Shown piece by piece: positions 8,235 through 15,072 of a stretch of DNA of 37,128 nucleotides. The notes under the pieces are model-generated. The model was not told the origin of the DNA and made no database searches. It saw nothing but the letters and a program-made list of their open reading frames with translations. Position numbers and translations under genes: made by a program. Position 1 is the stretch's first letter, and each line of letters starts with the position of its first letter. Source of the stretch: Clostridiales bacterium (lineage in GTDB: Bacteria; Bacillota; Clostridia; Christensenellales; CAG-138); NCBI GenBank assembly GCA_015056105.1, contig SVGX01000013.1, forward strand, positions 1 through 37,128, in the 5' to 3' direction.

Positions 8235-9056
8235 TTACATCCGTTCGATGATATCGGAAACGTAGCCGCTGAAATGCGCCACGATGCGCGTGGCGGTCTC
8301 ATCCACTTCCTCCGCGGTGAGCGGCTGGTCGAGCACGCCCGCCGCCATGTTGGTCATCACGCTCAGGCCAAGCACCGGCAGCGAGCAATGGGCTGCTGTC
8401 AGCGCTTCCGTTACGGTGGACATACCCACCGCATCCGCACCGAGGATCCGCGCGGCGCGGATCTCCGCCGGAGTCTCAAACTGGGGGCCGGTAAAGAACA
8501 TATATACGCCCTCATGCACCCGAAGTCCATCCTTCGGCGCACAGGCTTTTGCCAATTCCCGAAGGGCGGGCGTGTAAGTCTTCGTCATATCGAAGAACCG
8601 GGGACCGAATTCCGCGATATTGGGGCCGCGCAGGGGGCTTGCGCCGGTAAGCTTGATGTGGTCGCGGATGATCATCACATCGCCGGGGCAGTATGCGGTA
8701 TTCACAGCTCCCGCAGCGTTGGTCAGAATAAGGGCTTTGACGCCGAGAAGCTTCAGCACCCGGACGGGGATCACCAGCTGCTCATAATCATACCCCTCGT
8801 AAAAATGGAACCTGCCGGACATGCAGACGACGCGCCTGCCCCGCACCTTACCGAAAATAAGCTTGCCCGCATGGGATTCCACCGACGTCACAAGAAAGTT
8901 GGGGATATCCGCATAGTCGATGCTGACGCGTTCTTCAAGGGTATCCGCAAAGGGCCCGAGACAGGAGCCGAGGACGATGGCGATCTCCGGCACAAAGGGG
9001 GCACGTTCCCGGATATAATCCGCTGCGGCCTTATAATGTTCAAATGTATACTGCAT
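8235..9056 (-). CDS. Purine nucleoside phosphorylase (trimeric PNP family)
   Basis: A 273-residue enzyme splitting purine nucleosides with phosphate to base and ribose-1-phosphate. Family motifs: VLGSCLGPFAD, ESHAGKLIFG, GRFHFYEGY, TNAAGAVN, GPQFETPAEIR and GMSTVTEA (Glu of the base site; the usual Pro before it is Thr). An Asn in SVMTNMAAG fits a 6-oxopurine preference (inosine, guanosine) rather than methylthioadenosine phosphorylases, which carry Asp there. Start at 9056 gives normal family length; the ribosome-binding site is weak (CGGAAA), and MIGKHK six codons upstream is an alternative. It heads the operon PNP - isomerase - M42 peptidase, driven by the promoter at 9117-9145. Confidence 0.93.
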   Translation of the reverse strand: MQYTFEHYKAAADYIRERAPFVPEIAIVLGSCLGPFADTLEERVSIDYADIPNFLVTSVESHAGKLIFGKVRGRRVVCMSGRFHFYEGYDYEQLVIPVRVLKLLGVKALILTNAAGAVNTAYCPGDVMIIRDHIKLTGASPLRGPNIAEFGPRFFDMTKTYTPALRELAKACAPKDGLRVHEGVYMFFTGPQFETPAEIRAARILGADAVGMSTVTEALTAAHCSLPVLGLSVMTNMAAGVLDQPLTAEEVDETATRIVAHFSGYVSDIIERM

Positions 9057-9083
9057 TTTGTGTTTTCCGATCATCTGATAGTA

Positions 9084-9114
9084 GAAATAAAAACAGACGG
9101 GCATAAGCCCGTCT
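9084..9114 (-). terminator. Terminator of the D-glutamate cyclase/5-oxoprolinase operon
   Basis: On the minus strand AGACGGGC (9114-9107), loop TTAT, GCCCGTCT (9102-9095), then G and TTTTTATTT. It ends transcripts coming from the DUF1445 gene. The start expected from the promoter at 9117-9145 (about 9110) lies inside the 5' arm, so the downstream transcript keeps only half the stem. Confidence 0.8.
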
Positions 9115-9116
9115 AA

Positions 9117-9145
9117 ATTGTATCATGTGCGTTTTTTTCCGTCAA
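9117..9145 (-). promoter_or_regulatory. Promoter of the PNP operon
   Basis: On the minus strand: -35 TTGACG (9145-9140), exactly 17 bp spacer, -10 TACAAT (9122-9117). One of the best promoters in the window. It sits 50 bases from the PNP start and directly against the terminator of the upstream operon. Confidence 0.85.
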
Positions 9146-9164
9146 GGAAGGGGCATGCCGTCGC

Positions 9165-9968
9165 TCAGCGCTTTTGGTTTTCAAGAAAGTCGTTGAGCAC
9201 CGCATTGCGGATATCCGTAATGAACATGTGCCCCGGGGAATGGGTGATGACGATGGGCGGCTTCGCGTTTTCCACCGCCGCCTGGGGCGTCACGCCGCAG
9301 GGCCAGAACACCGGCACCTCGCCGGGATAGATATCCACCGCATCGCCGTAATCCGGCTTCATCACATCTTTGACACCGATGTTTTCGCCATCGCCGATCT
9401 GCACAGGCGCCCCGTGCACGTTGGGCATCTTTTCGGTGATCTGCCGTGCGATCTCCGCATTTTCCGGCGTCATGGGCCGCATGGAGCAGACCATCGGACC
9501 GGAAAAGGGGCCTGCGGGAACGGTCTCAATGGAGGTTTTGAACATGGGTACGTTACGTCCCTGCGTGATATGCCTGACATCGATGCCCGCGCGGATCAGC
9601 GCCTCTTCAAAGGAGAAGCTGCAGCCAATGAGGAAGCCCACAAAACCTTCCTGCCAATAGGCGGAAGCATCATTGACCTTTTCCGCAAGCACACCGTAAC
9701 GGTAAATATAATATTCCGGGATATCGGTCATGATATTGCCGCCTTCGCCCATCAGCCGGGTAAGGGGTTCCCCTTCCACCACCTCAAGCACGGGACATGC
9801 AAAGGGATTGCGCGCCGCATACTGTTTGAAATCTTCCACATATTCCTTCGGAAGCACCGCAAGGTTTGCCTGGGCATAACCGGCGCACATGCCGGCAGTG
9901 GGACCCTTGATCTTCCCTTTCCGGATCAGCCCGCGTACCGCGGCGGGGCTCATTTCGCTGTAGTTCAT
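9165..9968 (-). CDS. DUF1445 protein, D-glutamate cyclase N-terminal-type (putative hydro-lyase)
   Basis: This 267-residue protein belongs to DUF1445 (YcsI-like, long called putative hydro-lyase). Recognisable blocks: GPTAGMCAGYAQANL near the N terminus, DIPEYYIYRYG, GFLIGCSFSFEEAL, NVPMFKT, PMVCSMRP and a C-terminal FWPCGVTPQ followed by THSPGHMFITD. In animal D-glutamate cyclase (DGLUCY), which cyclises D-glutamate to 5-oxo-D-proline, a DUF1445 domain precedes a DUF4392 domain. Here DUF4392 is the first gene of the same operon and 5-oxoprolinase subunits lie between, which supports a role in 5-oxoproline metabolism. GGAGGAAG sits in front of the ATG. Last gene before a terminator. The biochemical activity of the separate protein is an inference. 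Confidence 0.88.
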   Translation of the reverse strand: MNYSEMSPAAVRGLIRKGKIKGPTAGMCAGYAQANLAVLPKEYVEDFKQYAARNPFACPVLEVVEGEPLTRLMGEGGNIMTDIPEYYIYRYGVLAEKVNDASAYWQEGFVGFLIGCSFSFEEALIRAGIDVRHITQGRNVPMFKTSIETVPAGPFSGPMVCSMRPMTPENAEIARQITEKMPNVHGAPVQIGDGENIGVKDVMKPDYGDAVDIYPGEVPVFWPCGVTPQAAVENAKPPIVITHSPGHMFITDIRNAVLNDFLENQKR

Positions 9969-9996
9969 GTTCTTCCTCCGATCGTTTGCGGTTTTC

Positions 9997-10998
9997 TTAG
10001 TCCGCAGGTCTCACTTCAATGTTGTACACATAGCCATCCACCCTTACCCGGTAGCGGGAAACGGAAGCTTCCCGGAAAGCGCGGATGTTTTTCAATTTTT
10101 CCTGCTGTGTCAGCAGCAGCGCCTGCGCTTCCTGTACGCTGACGCATTGAAAGCGCACCTTGTCGCCGGGAACTGTCTGCGCCGCTACGGGAAGATCCAC
10201 GGAAATAACATTTGCGATCTTCGCATAACCGCCGGTAGGCTGTCTGTCCGCCATCATCAGAATGGGCTGTCCATCCGCAGGGATCTGAACGGCGCCCATG
10301 CAGATACCATCGGTGATGATATCGCTGCCGCTTTTCGTTTCAACGGCTTCCCCGCTGAGGCGTATGCCCATGCGGTCGCTTTGTGCCGTTACGGTATATT
10401 CCGTATGCAGAAAGGCATTGATGCCGGCTTCGGTAAAGCGGTCATCCTGCGGGCCCATCACAACGCGCAGCAGCTTTACCGCCGCGGAAAAATCCTCCTT
10501 TTCCGCAATACCCCAAAAAGAAACACCGGAAGCAGGTGCAATGGGAATCATATCCCCCGCCTGCAGTTTTCTGCCCATCAAACCGCCAATACCGGCCTTG
10601 ATATCCGTAGCACGGCTTCCAAGCACCGGTGGAACAGCGATTCCGCCGCGAAACGCGAGATAGGCACGGCAGCCGCCGCGCCGTCCCGCGAAGCTGAGCG
10701 TATCCCCCGCCTTCGCGCCAAGCGCACGATACATGGGGATATCTTTGCCGTTCATTTGCGGCCCCAGATCCGCCCCGGCAATGGCAAAAACACAGTTTTC
10801 GGAAAACTCGATCACCGGCCCGATCAGGGTAACTTCAAGGGCTGCTTCCCCATTCGTATTTCCCACGAGCCGGTTGGCGGTCTCGTAGGAGCGTTCGTCC
10901 ATGGCGCCGGAAACAGTGATGCCGGATTTCATATAACCGCTGCGGCCACGGTCCTGCACCGTGGTGAACATGCCTCCCGAAAGAATGCGGATACTCAT
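9997..10998 (-). CDS. pxpC: 5-oxoprolinase subunit C (biotin-dependent carboxyltransferase-like)
   Basis: A 333-residue PxpC/KipA-type protein. With PxpA and PxpB it forms the bacterial ATP-dependent 5-oxoprolinase that opens 5-oxoproline to glutamate. Family blocks: MFTTVQDRGRSGY at residues about 10-22, SGAMDERSYETANRLVGN, ALEVTLIGP, FRGGIAVPPVLGSRATD, ETKSGSDIITDGICMGAVQIPADGQPIL and a closing TGGYAKIANVI. The start at 10998 is chosen for AAGGAGGGC and because the PxpB stop overlaps this point (TGATATG); an upstream in-frame reading to 11079 would overlap PxpB by 80 bases. Same order as in many genomes (A-B-C). Confidence 0.93.
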   Translation of the reverse strand: MSIRILSGGMFTTVQDRGRSGYMKSGITVSGAMDERSYETANRLVGNTNGEAALEVTLIGPVIEFSENCVFAIAGADLGPQMNGKDIPMYRALGAKAGDTLSFAGRRGGCRAYLAFRGGIAVPPVLGSRATDIKAGIGGLMGRKLQAGDMIPIAPASGVSFWGIAEKEDFSAAVKLLRVVMGPQDDRFTEAGINAFLHTEYTVTAQSDRMGIRLSGEAVETKSGSDIITDGICMGAVQIPADGQPILMMADRQPTGGYAKIANVISVDLPVAAQTVPGDKVRFQCVSVQEAQALLLTQQEKLKNIRAFREASVSRYRVRVDGYVYNIEVRPAD

Positions 10999-10999
10999 A

Positions 11000-11728
11000 T
11001 CAGCCCTCCTTCTGCCATGTGCGGCAACGGTAGCTGCCCGCTTCGATCCCGGCGGCAATGCGGGCAAATTCCGCCGCACCCACCGGTGTAAATTTTACAT
11101 AATCGCCCGCCTTCACAAGCACAGGCGTTTCCCGCCCGGGATCATAAAGCTTCACCGGCGTGCGGCCGATCAGCTGCCAGCCGCCGGGAGAGGCGATGGG
11201 ATAAACACCGGTCTGCTGCCCGGCGATCCCCACGCTGCCCGCAGGGATGCTGAGCCGCGGCGCCTTAAGGCGCGGGGCGGCAATGGCAGGCGACATGCCG
11301 CCAAGGTAAGGAAATCCGGGCGTAAACCCCAGCATGTATACAAGGTATTCGCTTCCGCTGTGGATGCGGACCACCTCTTCTTCCGAAAGGCCGCTGTGTT
11401 CCGCCACAAAGCCGATATCCGGCCCTTCTTCGCCGCCGTACAGGACCGGTATCTCCCACACCGTCGCCGGGGGAATCTCCATTTCATCAAGGCGGCCGAG
11501 CACCGCCGAAAGTTCCGCTTTAAGCCCATCGAACAGGATCTCCTCCGGGCGATAGTGCACCGTCACCGCACAGTATGCGGGAACGATCTCCACGATCCCG
11601 GGAATGCATTTTTCTTCAAGGGCTGCGGTAAAGCTTCTTACCAAACGGTTGACTTCCGGCGCAATGCGGTTCTCAAACTCCACCAGTATCGCTCTGTCGC
11701 CGGAAACCTTCAGCGTTGCAGTTTCCAT
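11000..11728 (-). CDS. pxpB: 5-oxoprolinase subunit B (KipI family)
   Basis: A 242-residue PxpB/KipI-type protein, ATP-grasp-independent subunit of 5-oxoprolinase. Family blocks: an N-terminal half with GDRAILVEFENRI, then the cyclophilin-like domain with IPVLYGGEEGPDI, SGLSEEEVVRIHS, YLVYMLGFTPGFPYLGGM and a PAGSVGIAGQQTGVYP segment followed by SPGGWQLIGRTP. These are hallmark PxpB motifs. The ATG at 11728 has AAAGGTGA as ribosome-binding site; a GTG nine bases further upstream (11737) overlapping the PxpA stop is an alternative. Overlap and spacing to pxpA (6 bases) and pxpC (1 base) show one translationally coupled unit. Confidence 0.93.
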   Translation of the reverse strand: METATLKVSGDRAILVEFENRIAPEVNRLVRSFTAALEEKCIPGIVEIVPAYCAVTVHYRPEEILFDGLKAELSAVLGRLDEMEIPPATVWEIPVLYGGEEGPDIGFVAEHSGLSEEEVVRIHSGSEYLVYMLGFTPGFPYLGGMSPAIAAPRLKAPRLSIPAGSVGIAGQQTGVYPIASPGGWQLIGRTPVKLYDPGRETPVLVKAGDYVKFTPVGAAEFARIAAGIEAGSYRCRTWQKEG

Positions 11729-11733
11729 ATGTT

Positions 11734-12507
11734 TCACCTTTCAAGAACCGTGCGAAGATCCGTCACTGCCACGCCTTCCTGTGCCAGCGCATGCCGAAGC
11801 TTTTCCGCAAATGCCACCGCATGGGGATTATCGCCGTGGAGGCATACGGAATCCGCCTGTACGGGCACGACGGTGCCGTCCGCCGCCACGACCACGCCTT
11901 CCTTAACCATCCGGATCACCCGGGCAACAGCATCGTTTTCATCGGTGATCATAGCACCGGGCTTGCTGCGGGGTATCAGCGTACCATCCGCCTGATAGCC
12001 GCGGTCGGCAAAAACTTCGCCCGCAGCGCGGATGCCTGCCTTGCGGGCGGCCTCGATATGGCAGCTGCCGGAAAGGCCCATGAGGATCAGTTCATCATCC
12101 ACTTCTCTGATGCCCTCGCAGATAGCGACGGCAAGATCCATGTTGACGGCGGACATATTGTAAAGCGCCCCGTGGGGCTTCACATGCTGCAGGGAAAGGC
12201 CCTCCGCCTTCATAAAGGCCATGAGCGCGCCGATCTGATACTGCACATACGCCTTGGCTTCAAGGGGCGTTACTGCCATATTGCGGCGGCCGAAGCCCGC
12301 AAGGTCCGGGAAGCCGGGATGGGCACCAACCGCAACTGCGTATTCCTTTGCGGCCCTTACGGTTTTCCGCATCACTACCGCATCGCCCGCATGAAAGCCG
12401 CAGGCCACGTTTGCGGATGTGATATGTCTGAGCACGTCTTCATCCATGCCGAGGGTATACGCGCCAAAGCTTTCGCCGAGATCCGCATTGAGATCCACTT
12501 TATACAT
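11734..12507 (-). CDS. pxpA: 5-oxoprolinase subunit A (LamB/YcsF family)
   Basis: A 257-residue PxpA protein of the LamB/YcsF family. Clear motifs: VDLNADLGESFGAYTLG at the N terminus, ITSANVACGFHAGD, VGAHPGFPDLAGFGRR, HVKPHGALYNM, EVFADRGYQADGTLI and a final VCLHGDNPHAV. The carboxylate-rich first motif and the HAGD and HPG blocks form the predicted metal/substrate site. Length matches the family (about 250). The start at 12507 has GGAGGAAACG upstream; the frame continues further but without a site. It follows the DUF4392 gene by 52 bases and precedes pxpB by 5, so it is part of the D-glutamate/5-oxoproline operon. Confidence 0.94.
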   Translation of the reverse strand: MYKVDLNADLGESFGAYTLGMDEDVLRHITSANVACGFHAGDAVVMRKTVRAAKEYAVAVGAHPGFPDLAGFGRRNMAVTPLEAKAYVQYQIGALMAFMKAEGLSLQHVKPHGALYNMSAVNMDLAVAICEGIREVDDELILMGLSGSCHIEAARKAGIRAAGEVFADRGYQADGTLIPRSKPGAMITDENDAVARVIRMVKEGVVVAADGTVVPVQADSVCLHGDNPHAVAFAEKLRHALAQEGVAVTDLRTVLER

Positions 12508-12559
12508 TATCGTTTCCTCCAGATCTTCATTCAGCAAGAGATATCGCTATCATACCCCT

Positions 12560-13504
12560 TCAGCGGGCTGCTGCACAAGCCCCGGCCGCAGCTTCCGCAA
12601 GAAGCTGCCGCACAAGTTCCCTTCTGCCAAGGTGAAAAGAAAGGGGGAGCGCGTCTACGGTCATCTCTTTTTTTGCGGTACAACCGTCAAGACCACCTGC
12701 CGCAAGCACTGCCGCAAGGGCTTTTTCCTCCGTTTCCGGCCCCGCAAGCAGCGGTCTTCCCGTCCTGTAGGAAAGAAGCGCTGCAAGCCCCGGCCCCCAC
12801 CAGTTGGAAACGCCGGCAGAAAGGACATAGTCTGCGGAAAGTTCTGCCGCGATCTCTTCCCCATGCGGTACCTGATTGGTGATTTCCTCTTTGTATTTGC
12901 CCATGCCAAGCTCGTTGCCGCCGTCGCCCACCGCCACGGAAACGCCGTGGAACAGCTTCATAAAGCAATCCGTATCCGCCACCATCGCATCAAGGGAGCT
13001 TCCCCGCATGCTGCAATAATGGCCGCAGGCGCCGCGCCCCGGGCGTTCCACCGGAATAAAATGGGTAATGCGGTGTTGCTTCAAAAATTTCTCCGCAAAG
13101 GAATCCGTATGAGAAAAAGGCACCTTCAAAAGCGCGATATGACCGCAGGGAATATCTGCACCGCCGTCAATACCGTCAATATGGCACACGGTAACACCTG
13201 CAGCAGTGCTGTAAACCTCCACAGCAGCAAGAACAAGAGGATATTCCACCTCATCCGCAGCAAGCCAGACCCGGCAGCCAAGCTGCGCCAGCGCACAGGC
13301 GATCTCCGCCGCGCCGAGGGGCCCATCCGTCTCGCCGTGTACAGCGCCCTCCGCATCCACCACAGGAAAGCCGGTAAGCACCAGCACCCGATCTGCGCTG
13401 AGAAGCGTATCCGCCACCGCCGGAAGATCCGGCATCGGCGCATGCAGTCCTCTGCCGCCCGCATCGAAGGTCATGATGTCGTTGAGTTTGCCGTAAAAAT
13501 CCAT
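12560..13504 (-). CDS. DUF4392 protein, D-glutamate cyclase C-terminal-type
   Basis: The 314-residue protein matches DUF4392, the C-terminal domain of animal D-glutamate cyclase. Seen: LTGFPVVDAEGAVHGETDGPLGA near residue 50, FIPVERPGRGACGHYCSMRG, VAVGDGGNELGMGKYKEEI and VSNWWGPGLAALLS. The GDGGNELGMG block is the most conserved part of the family. First gene of an operon that continues with pxpA, pxpB, pxpC and a DUF1445 gene, so both cyclase halves are encoded, as separate proteins. Start at 13504 chosen for GGGAG six bases upstream. About 165 bases of leader with a short ORF and a terminator lie between promoter and start. Likely cytoplasmic. Confidence 0.88.
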   Translation of the reverse strand: MDFYGKLNDIMTFDAGGRGLHAPMPDLPAVADTLLSADRVLVLTGFPVVDAEGAVHGETDGPLGAAEIACALAQLGCRVWLAADEVEYPLVLAAVEVYSTAAGVTVCHIDGIDGGADIPCGHIALLKVPFSHTDSFAEKFLKQHRITHFIPVERPGRGACGHYCSMRGSSLDAMVADTDCFMKLFHGVSVAVGDGGNELGMGKYKEEITNQVPHGEEIAAELSADYVLSAGVSNWWGPGLAALLSYRTGRPLLAGPETEEKALAAVLAAGGLDGCTAKKEMTVDALPLSFHLGRRELVRQLLAEAAAGACAAAR

Positions 13505-13523
13505 ATACGTCTCCCATTGCTTC

Positions 13524-13587
13524 AAAAAATAAAACCACGAAAAAACAGCGAGCAGCCAAATAGCTTGTCCCTCGCAGTCATTCGTGG
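13524..13587 (-). terminator. Leader terminator/attenuator of the D-glutamate cyclase operon
   Basis: On the minus strand the outer stem CCACGAA (13587-13581) pairs with TTCGTGG (13541-13535), the inner stem GCGAG (13575-13571) with CTCGC (13552-13548), topped by AGC/GCT, and TTTTATTTTTT follows (13534-13524). The outer 5' arm lies in the last codons of the leader ORF, so a ribosome at its stop codon would prevent the outer stem from forming. Confidence 0.65.
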
Positions 13588-13652
13588 ATCTTGCCGCCGA
13601 AAGGAACAGTCGGGCAGACGTCCCGGACGGTAAAAGAATGTGCCTGTATCAT
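13578..13652 (-). CDS. 24-residue leader ORF of the D-glutamate cyclase operon
   Basis: A short ORF beginning MIQAHSFTVR and ending GGKIHE, 24 residues. It starts about 16 bases after the predicted transcription start. GAAAGG at 13668-13663 is 10 bases before the ATG, and a small GGTC-GAAA-GACC tetraloop hairpin (13664-13653) sits between. Its last three codons and stop form the 5' arm of the terminator that precedes the DUF4392 gene. No run of a single amino acid suggests which signal is sensed. I do not recognise the peptide; a structured leader RNA without translation is the alternative. Confidence 0.5.
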   Translation of the reverse strand: MIQAHSFTVRDVCPTVPFGGKIHE

Positions 13653-13674
13653 GGTCTTTCGACCTTTCTCCCTC

Positions 13675-13703
13675 ATCATAATCATCCACCCGGTTTTCGT
13701 CAA
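13675..13703 (-). promoter_or_regulatory. Promoter of the D-glutamate cyclase/5-oxoprolinase operon
   Basis: On the minus strand: -35 TTGACG (13703-13698), 17-bp spacer, -10 TATGAT (13680-13675). It is divergent from the DUF3870 gene, whose -10 lies only 31 bases away, so the two units may share a regulator. Confidence 0.8.
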
Positions 13704-13733
13704 GTAGACGGTGGCGTTTTTTGCAAAAATCTG

Positions 13734-13739
13734 TATAAT
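13734..13739 (+). promoter_or_regulatory. Candidate -10 element of the DUF3870 gene
   Basis: A perfect TATAAT lies 35 bases before the ATG of the DUF3870 gene. No good -35 sits 16-18 bases upstream (GTGGCG), so an activator may be required or the call may be wrong. Confidence 0.4.
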
Positions 13740-13773
13740 AATAAGAAACGAAAACAGCTTGGGGAGAAACACT

Positions 13774-14100
13774 ATGGCATACGATAAGGATACGATTCTG
13801 GTCGTGGGCGGCGCAAAGCCCAGCCGGGATGATGCGATCTACATCACCCACGGCGAATTTTATATCAGCCTTGTTCTGGAACGGGATACCGGCAGGATCG
13901 TCGATATGGGCTGCAACACCATCGTAGGCGTTACGGCAAAATTCATCGAAGAGATGCTCATCGGGCGAAGGCTGCCGGAAGATCTTCCCGCCCTTGAAGC
14001 GGAGATCCGCAGCCGCTATTTTGCGCTGACCCAAAAGCCCCTTATCGCTGCGCTCAAGGATGCCGCCAACCGCTTCCGGGCAGCGACGGAAAACCGCTGA
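13774..14100 (+). CDS. DUF3870 domain protein
   Basis: A 108-residue protein matching DUF3870: VVGGAKPSRDDA near the N terminus, then LVLERDTGRIVDMGCNTIVGVTAKFIEEMLIGR, a short acidic helix and RYFALTQKPLIAALKDAANRF at the C terminus. The pattern (a strand pair, then GR-x-L followed by a Q/K-x-A-L helix) is typical of the family, whose function is unknown; relatives often lie near amino-acid racemase or proline/D-amino-acid genes. Here it is divergent from the D-glutamate cyclase/5-oxoprolinase operon, which fits that association. GGGGAG precedes the ATG and a strong terminator follows. No membrane segment or signal peptide. Confidence 0.82.
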   Translation: MAYDKDTILVVGGAKPSRDDAIYITHGEFYISLVLERDTGRIVDMGCNTIVGVTAKFIEEMLIGRRLPEDLPALEAEIRSRYFALTQKPLIAALKDAANRFRAATENR

Positions 14101-14126
14101 CAGGGCATTTAAATATCTGCCGCATA

Positions 14127-14152
14127 CCGCACGCCGCCGCGTGCGGTTTTTT
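14127..14152 (+). terminator. Terminator of the DUF3870 gene
   Basis: Stem CCGCACG (14127-14133) with CGTGCGG (14140-14146), loop of 6, then six T. The remaining bases to 14274 hold no gene or clear signal that I can see. Confidence 0.88.
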
Positions 14153-14274
14153 GCGCACAACGTGAAGCTTCAAGCGTATTCGCCCTAAAAAGGCTGCGGG
14201 GTTTACGTTTTTTCCGTTCCGTTGTTTGCGCCGGTCACGACCCCTGCCACTTATCAATATAAAAGAAATATTAT

Positions 14275-14937
14275 CTATATGTTCTTTCCACTTTCCGGAA
14301 GCAGAATGCCGATGGGCACATTGATAAACTTTCCGATGTATGGCTTTGCCGCATCCGTCAAAAGCCCTTGCTTGTAATAGCCGACGGAAACCGTCAGGGA
14401 AGACTCCACCGCAAGCTCCGCTTCGCCGCTGTCGCCGTTCATACCGCTGTTGATGTCAACGCTCACCACATAAGCGCCCCGCGCTTTTTCCCGGTTGATG
14501 GCACGGATGGCTTCCGCCGCCTTTCCCCGCAGCGTGCCGGAAAAGCCCGTGCCGAGGATGCAATCCACAATGACCTGGTACTTTGAAAGCACCGTTTCTT
14601 CCGAAAAGGGGATCACGGGCACGCCTTTTTCCACCGCCCTCGCTTTGTAATACGCGCCATCTTCCGACAGCTTTTCCGATACCGCATACACCGCCGTTTC
14701 AATGTCCGCATCCGCAAGCAGGCAGGCGAGCGCATACCCGTCTCCCCCGTTGTTGCCGCCGCCCGCAAGGATCGCCGTGGGGCTTTGCCAATCCGCCGCA
14801 TCAAACACGCCCTTTGCGGCACGTCCCATCAGCACGCACCCGCTGACGGATGTTGCGATGGTAAAAGCGTCTGCTTCCCGCATCTCCTTTACCGAAAGAA
14901 CGATCTCTTCCCGGTCGTTCACGCAGCATTTTTTCAC
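14275..14937 (-). CDS. nnrE: NAD(P)H-hydrate epimerase (YjeF N-terminal domain)
   Basis: A 220-residue protein of the YjeF N-terminal (NnrE) family, which epimerises R-NADHX and R-NADPHX so that the S-form can be repaired by the dehydratase NnrD. Seen: an N-terminal EMREADAFTI, the binding loop GGGNNGGDGYALA, DCILGTGFSG, and VVSVDINSGMNGDSG, which contains the catalytic-region Asp. Many bacteria carry a NnrE-NnrD fusion of about 500 residues; here only the epimerase half is present and no dehydratase is in the window. GTG start at 14937 chosen for AGGAGGAGC upstream. Single-gene unit with a good promoter. Confidence 0.9.
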   Translation of the reverse strand: MKKCCVNDREEIVLSVKEMREADAFTIATSVSGCVLMGRAAKGVFDAADWQSPTAILAGGGNNGGDGYALACLLADADIETAVYAVSEKLSEDGAYYKARAVEKGVPVIPFSEETVLSKYQVIVDCILGTGFSGTLRGKAAEAIRAINREKARGAYVVSVDINSGMNGDSGEAELAVESSLTVSVGYYKQGLLTDAAKPYIGKFINVPIGILLPESGKNI

Positions 14938-14967
14938 AGCATGCTCCTCCTGCTTTTCTCTTCTGCC

Positions 14968-14996
14968 ATTATACGCCATGGTGAAAAACGTTACAA
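14968..14996 (-). promoter_or_regulatory. Promoter of nnrE
   Basis: On the minus strand: -35 TTGTAA (14996-14991), 17-bp spacer, -10 TATAAT (14973-14968), 31 bases before the GTG start. Confidence 0.75.
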
Positions 14997-15072
14997 ATTA
15001 TATGGTGAAATTTATCCCGTTTTATGCAATAATAATGCTTGTATTGATTGAAAACCAAAAGGAGCTGCTCCC

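Noticed and set aside
9057-9104. Longer PNP start at 9104
   Set aside because: It would begin in the terminator hairpin and adds residues not found in the family.
13522-14160. 212-residue minus-strand frame across the divergent promoter region
   Set aside because: It covers both promoters and the antisense of the DUF3870 gene and lacks a ribosome-binding site or motif.
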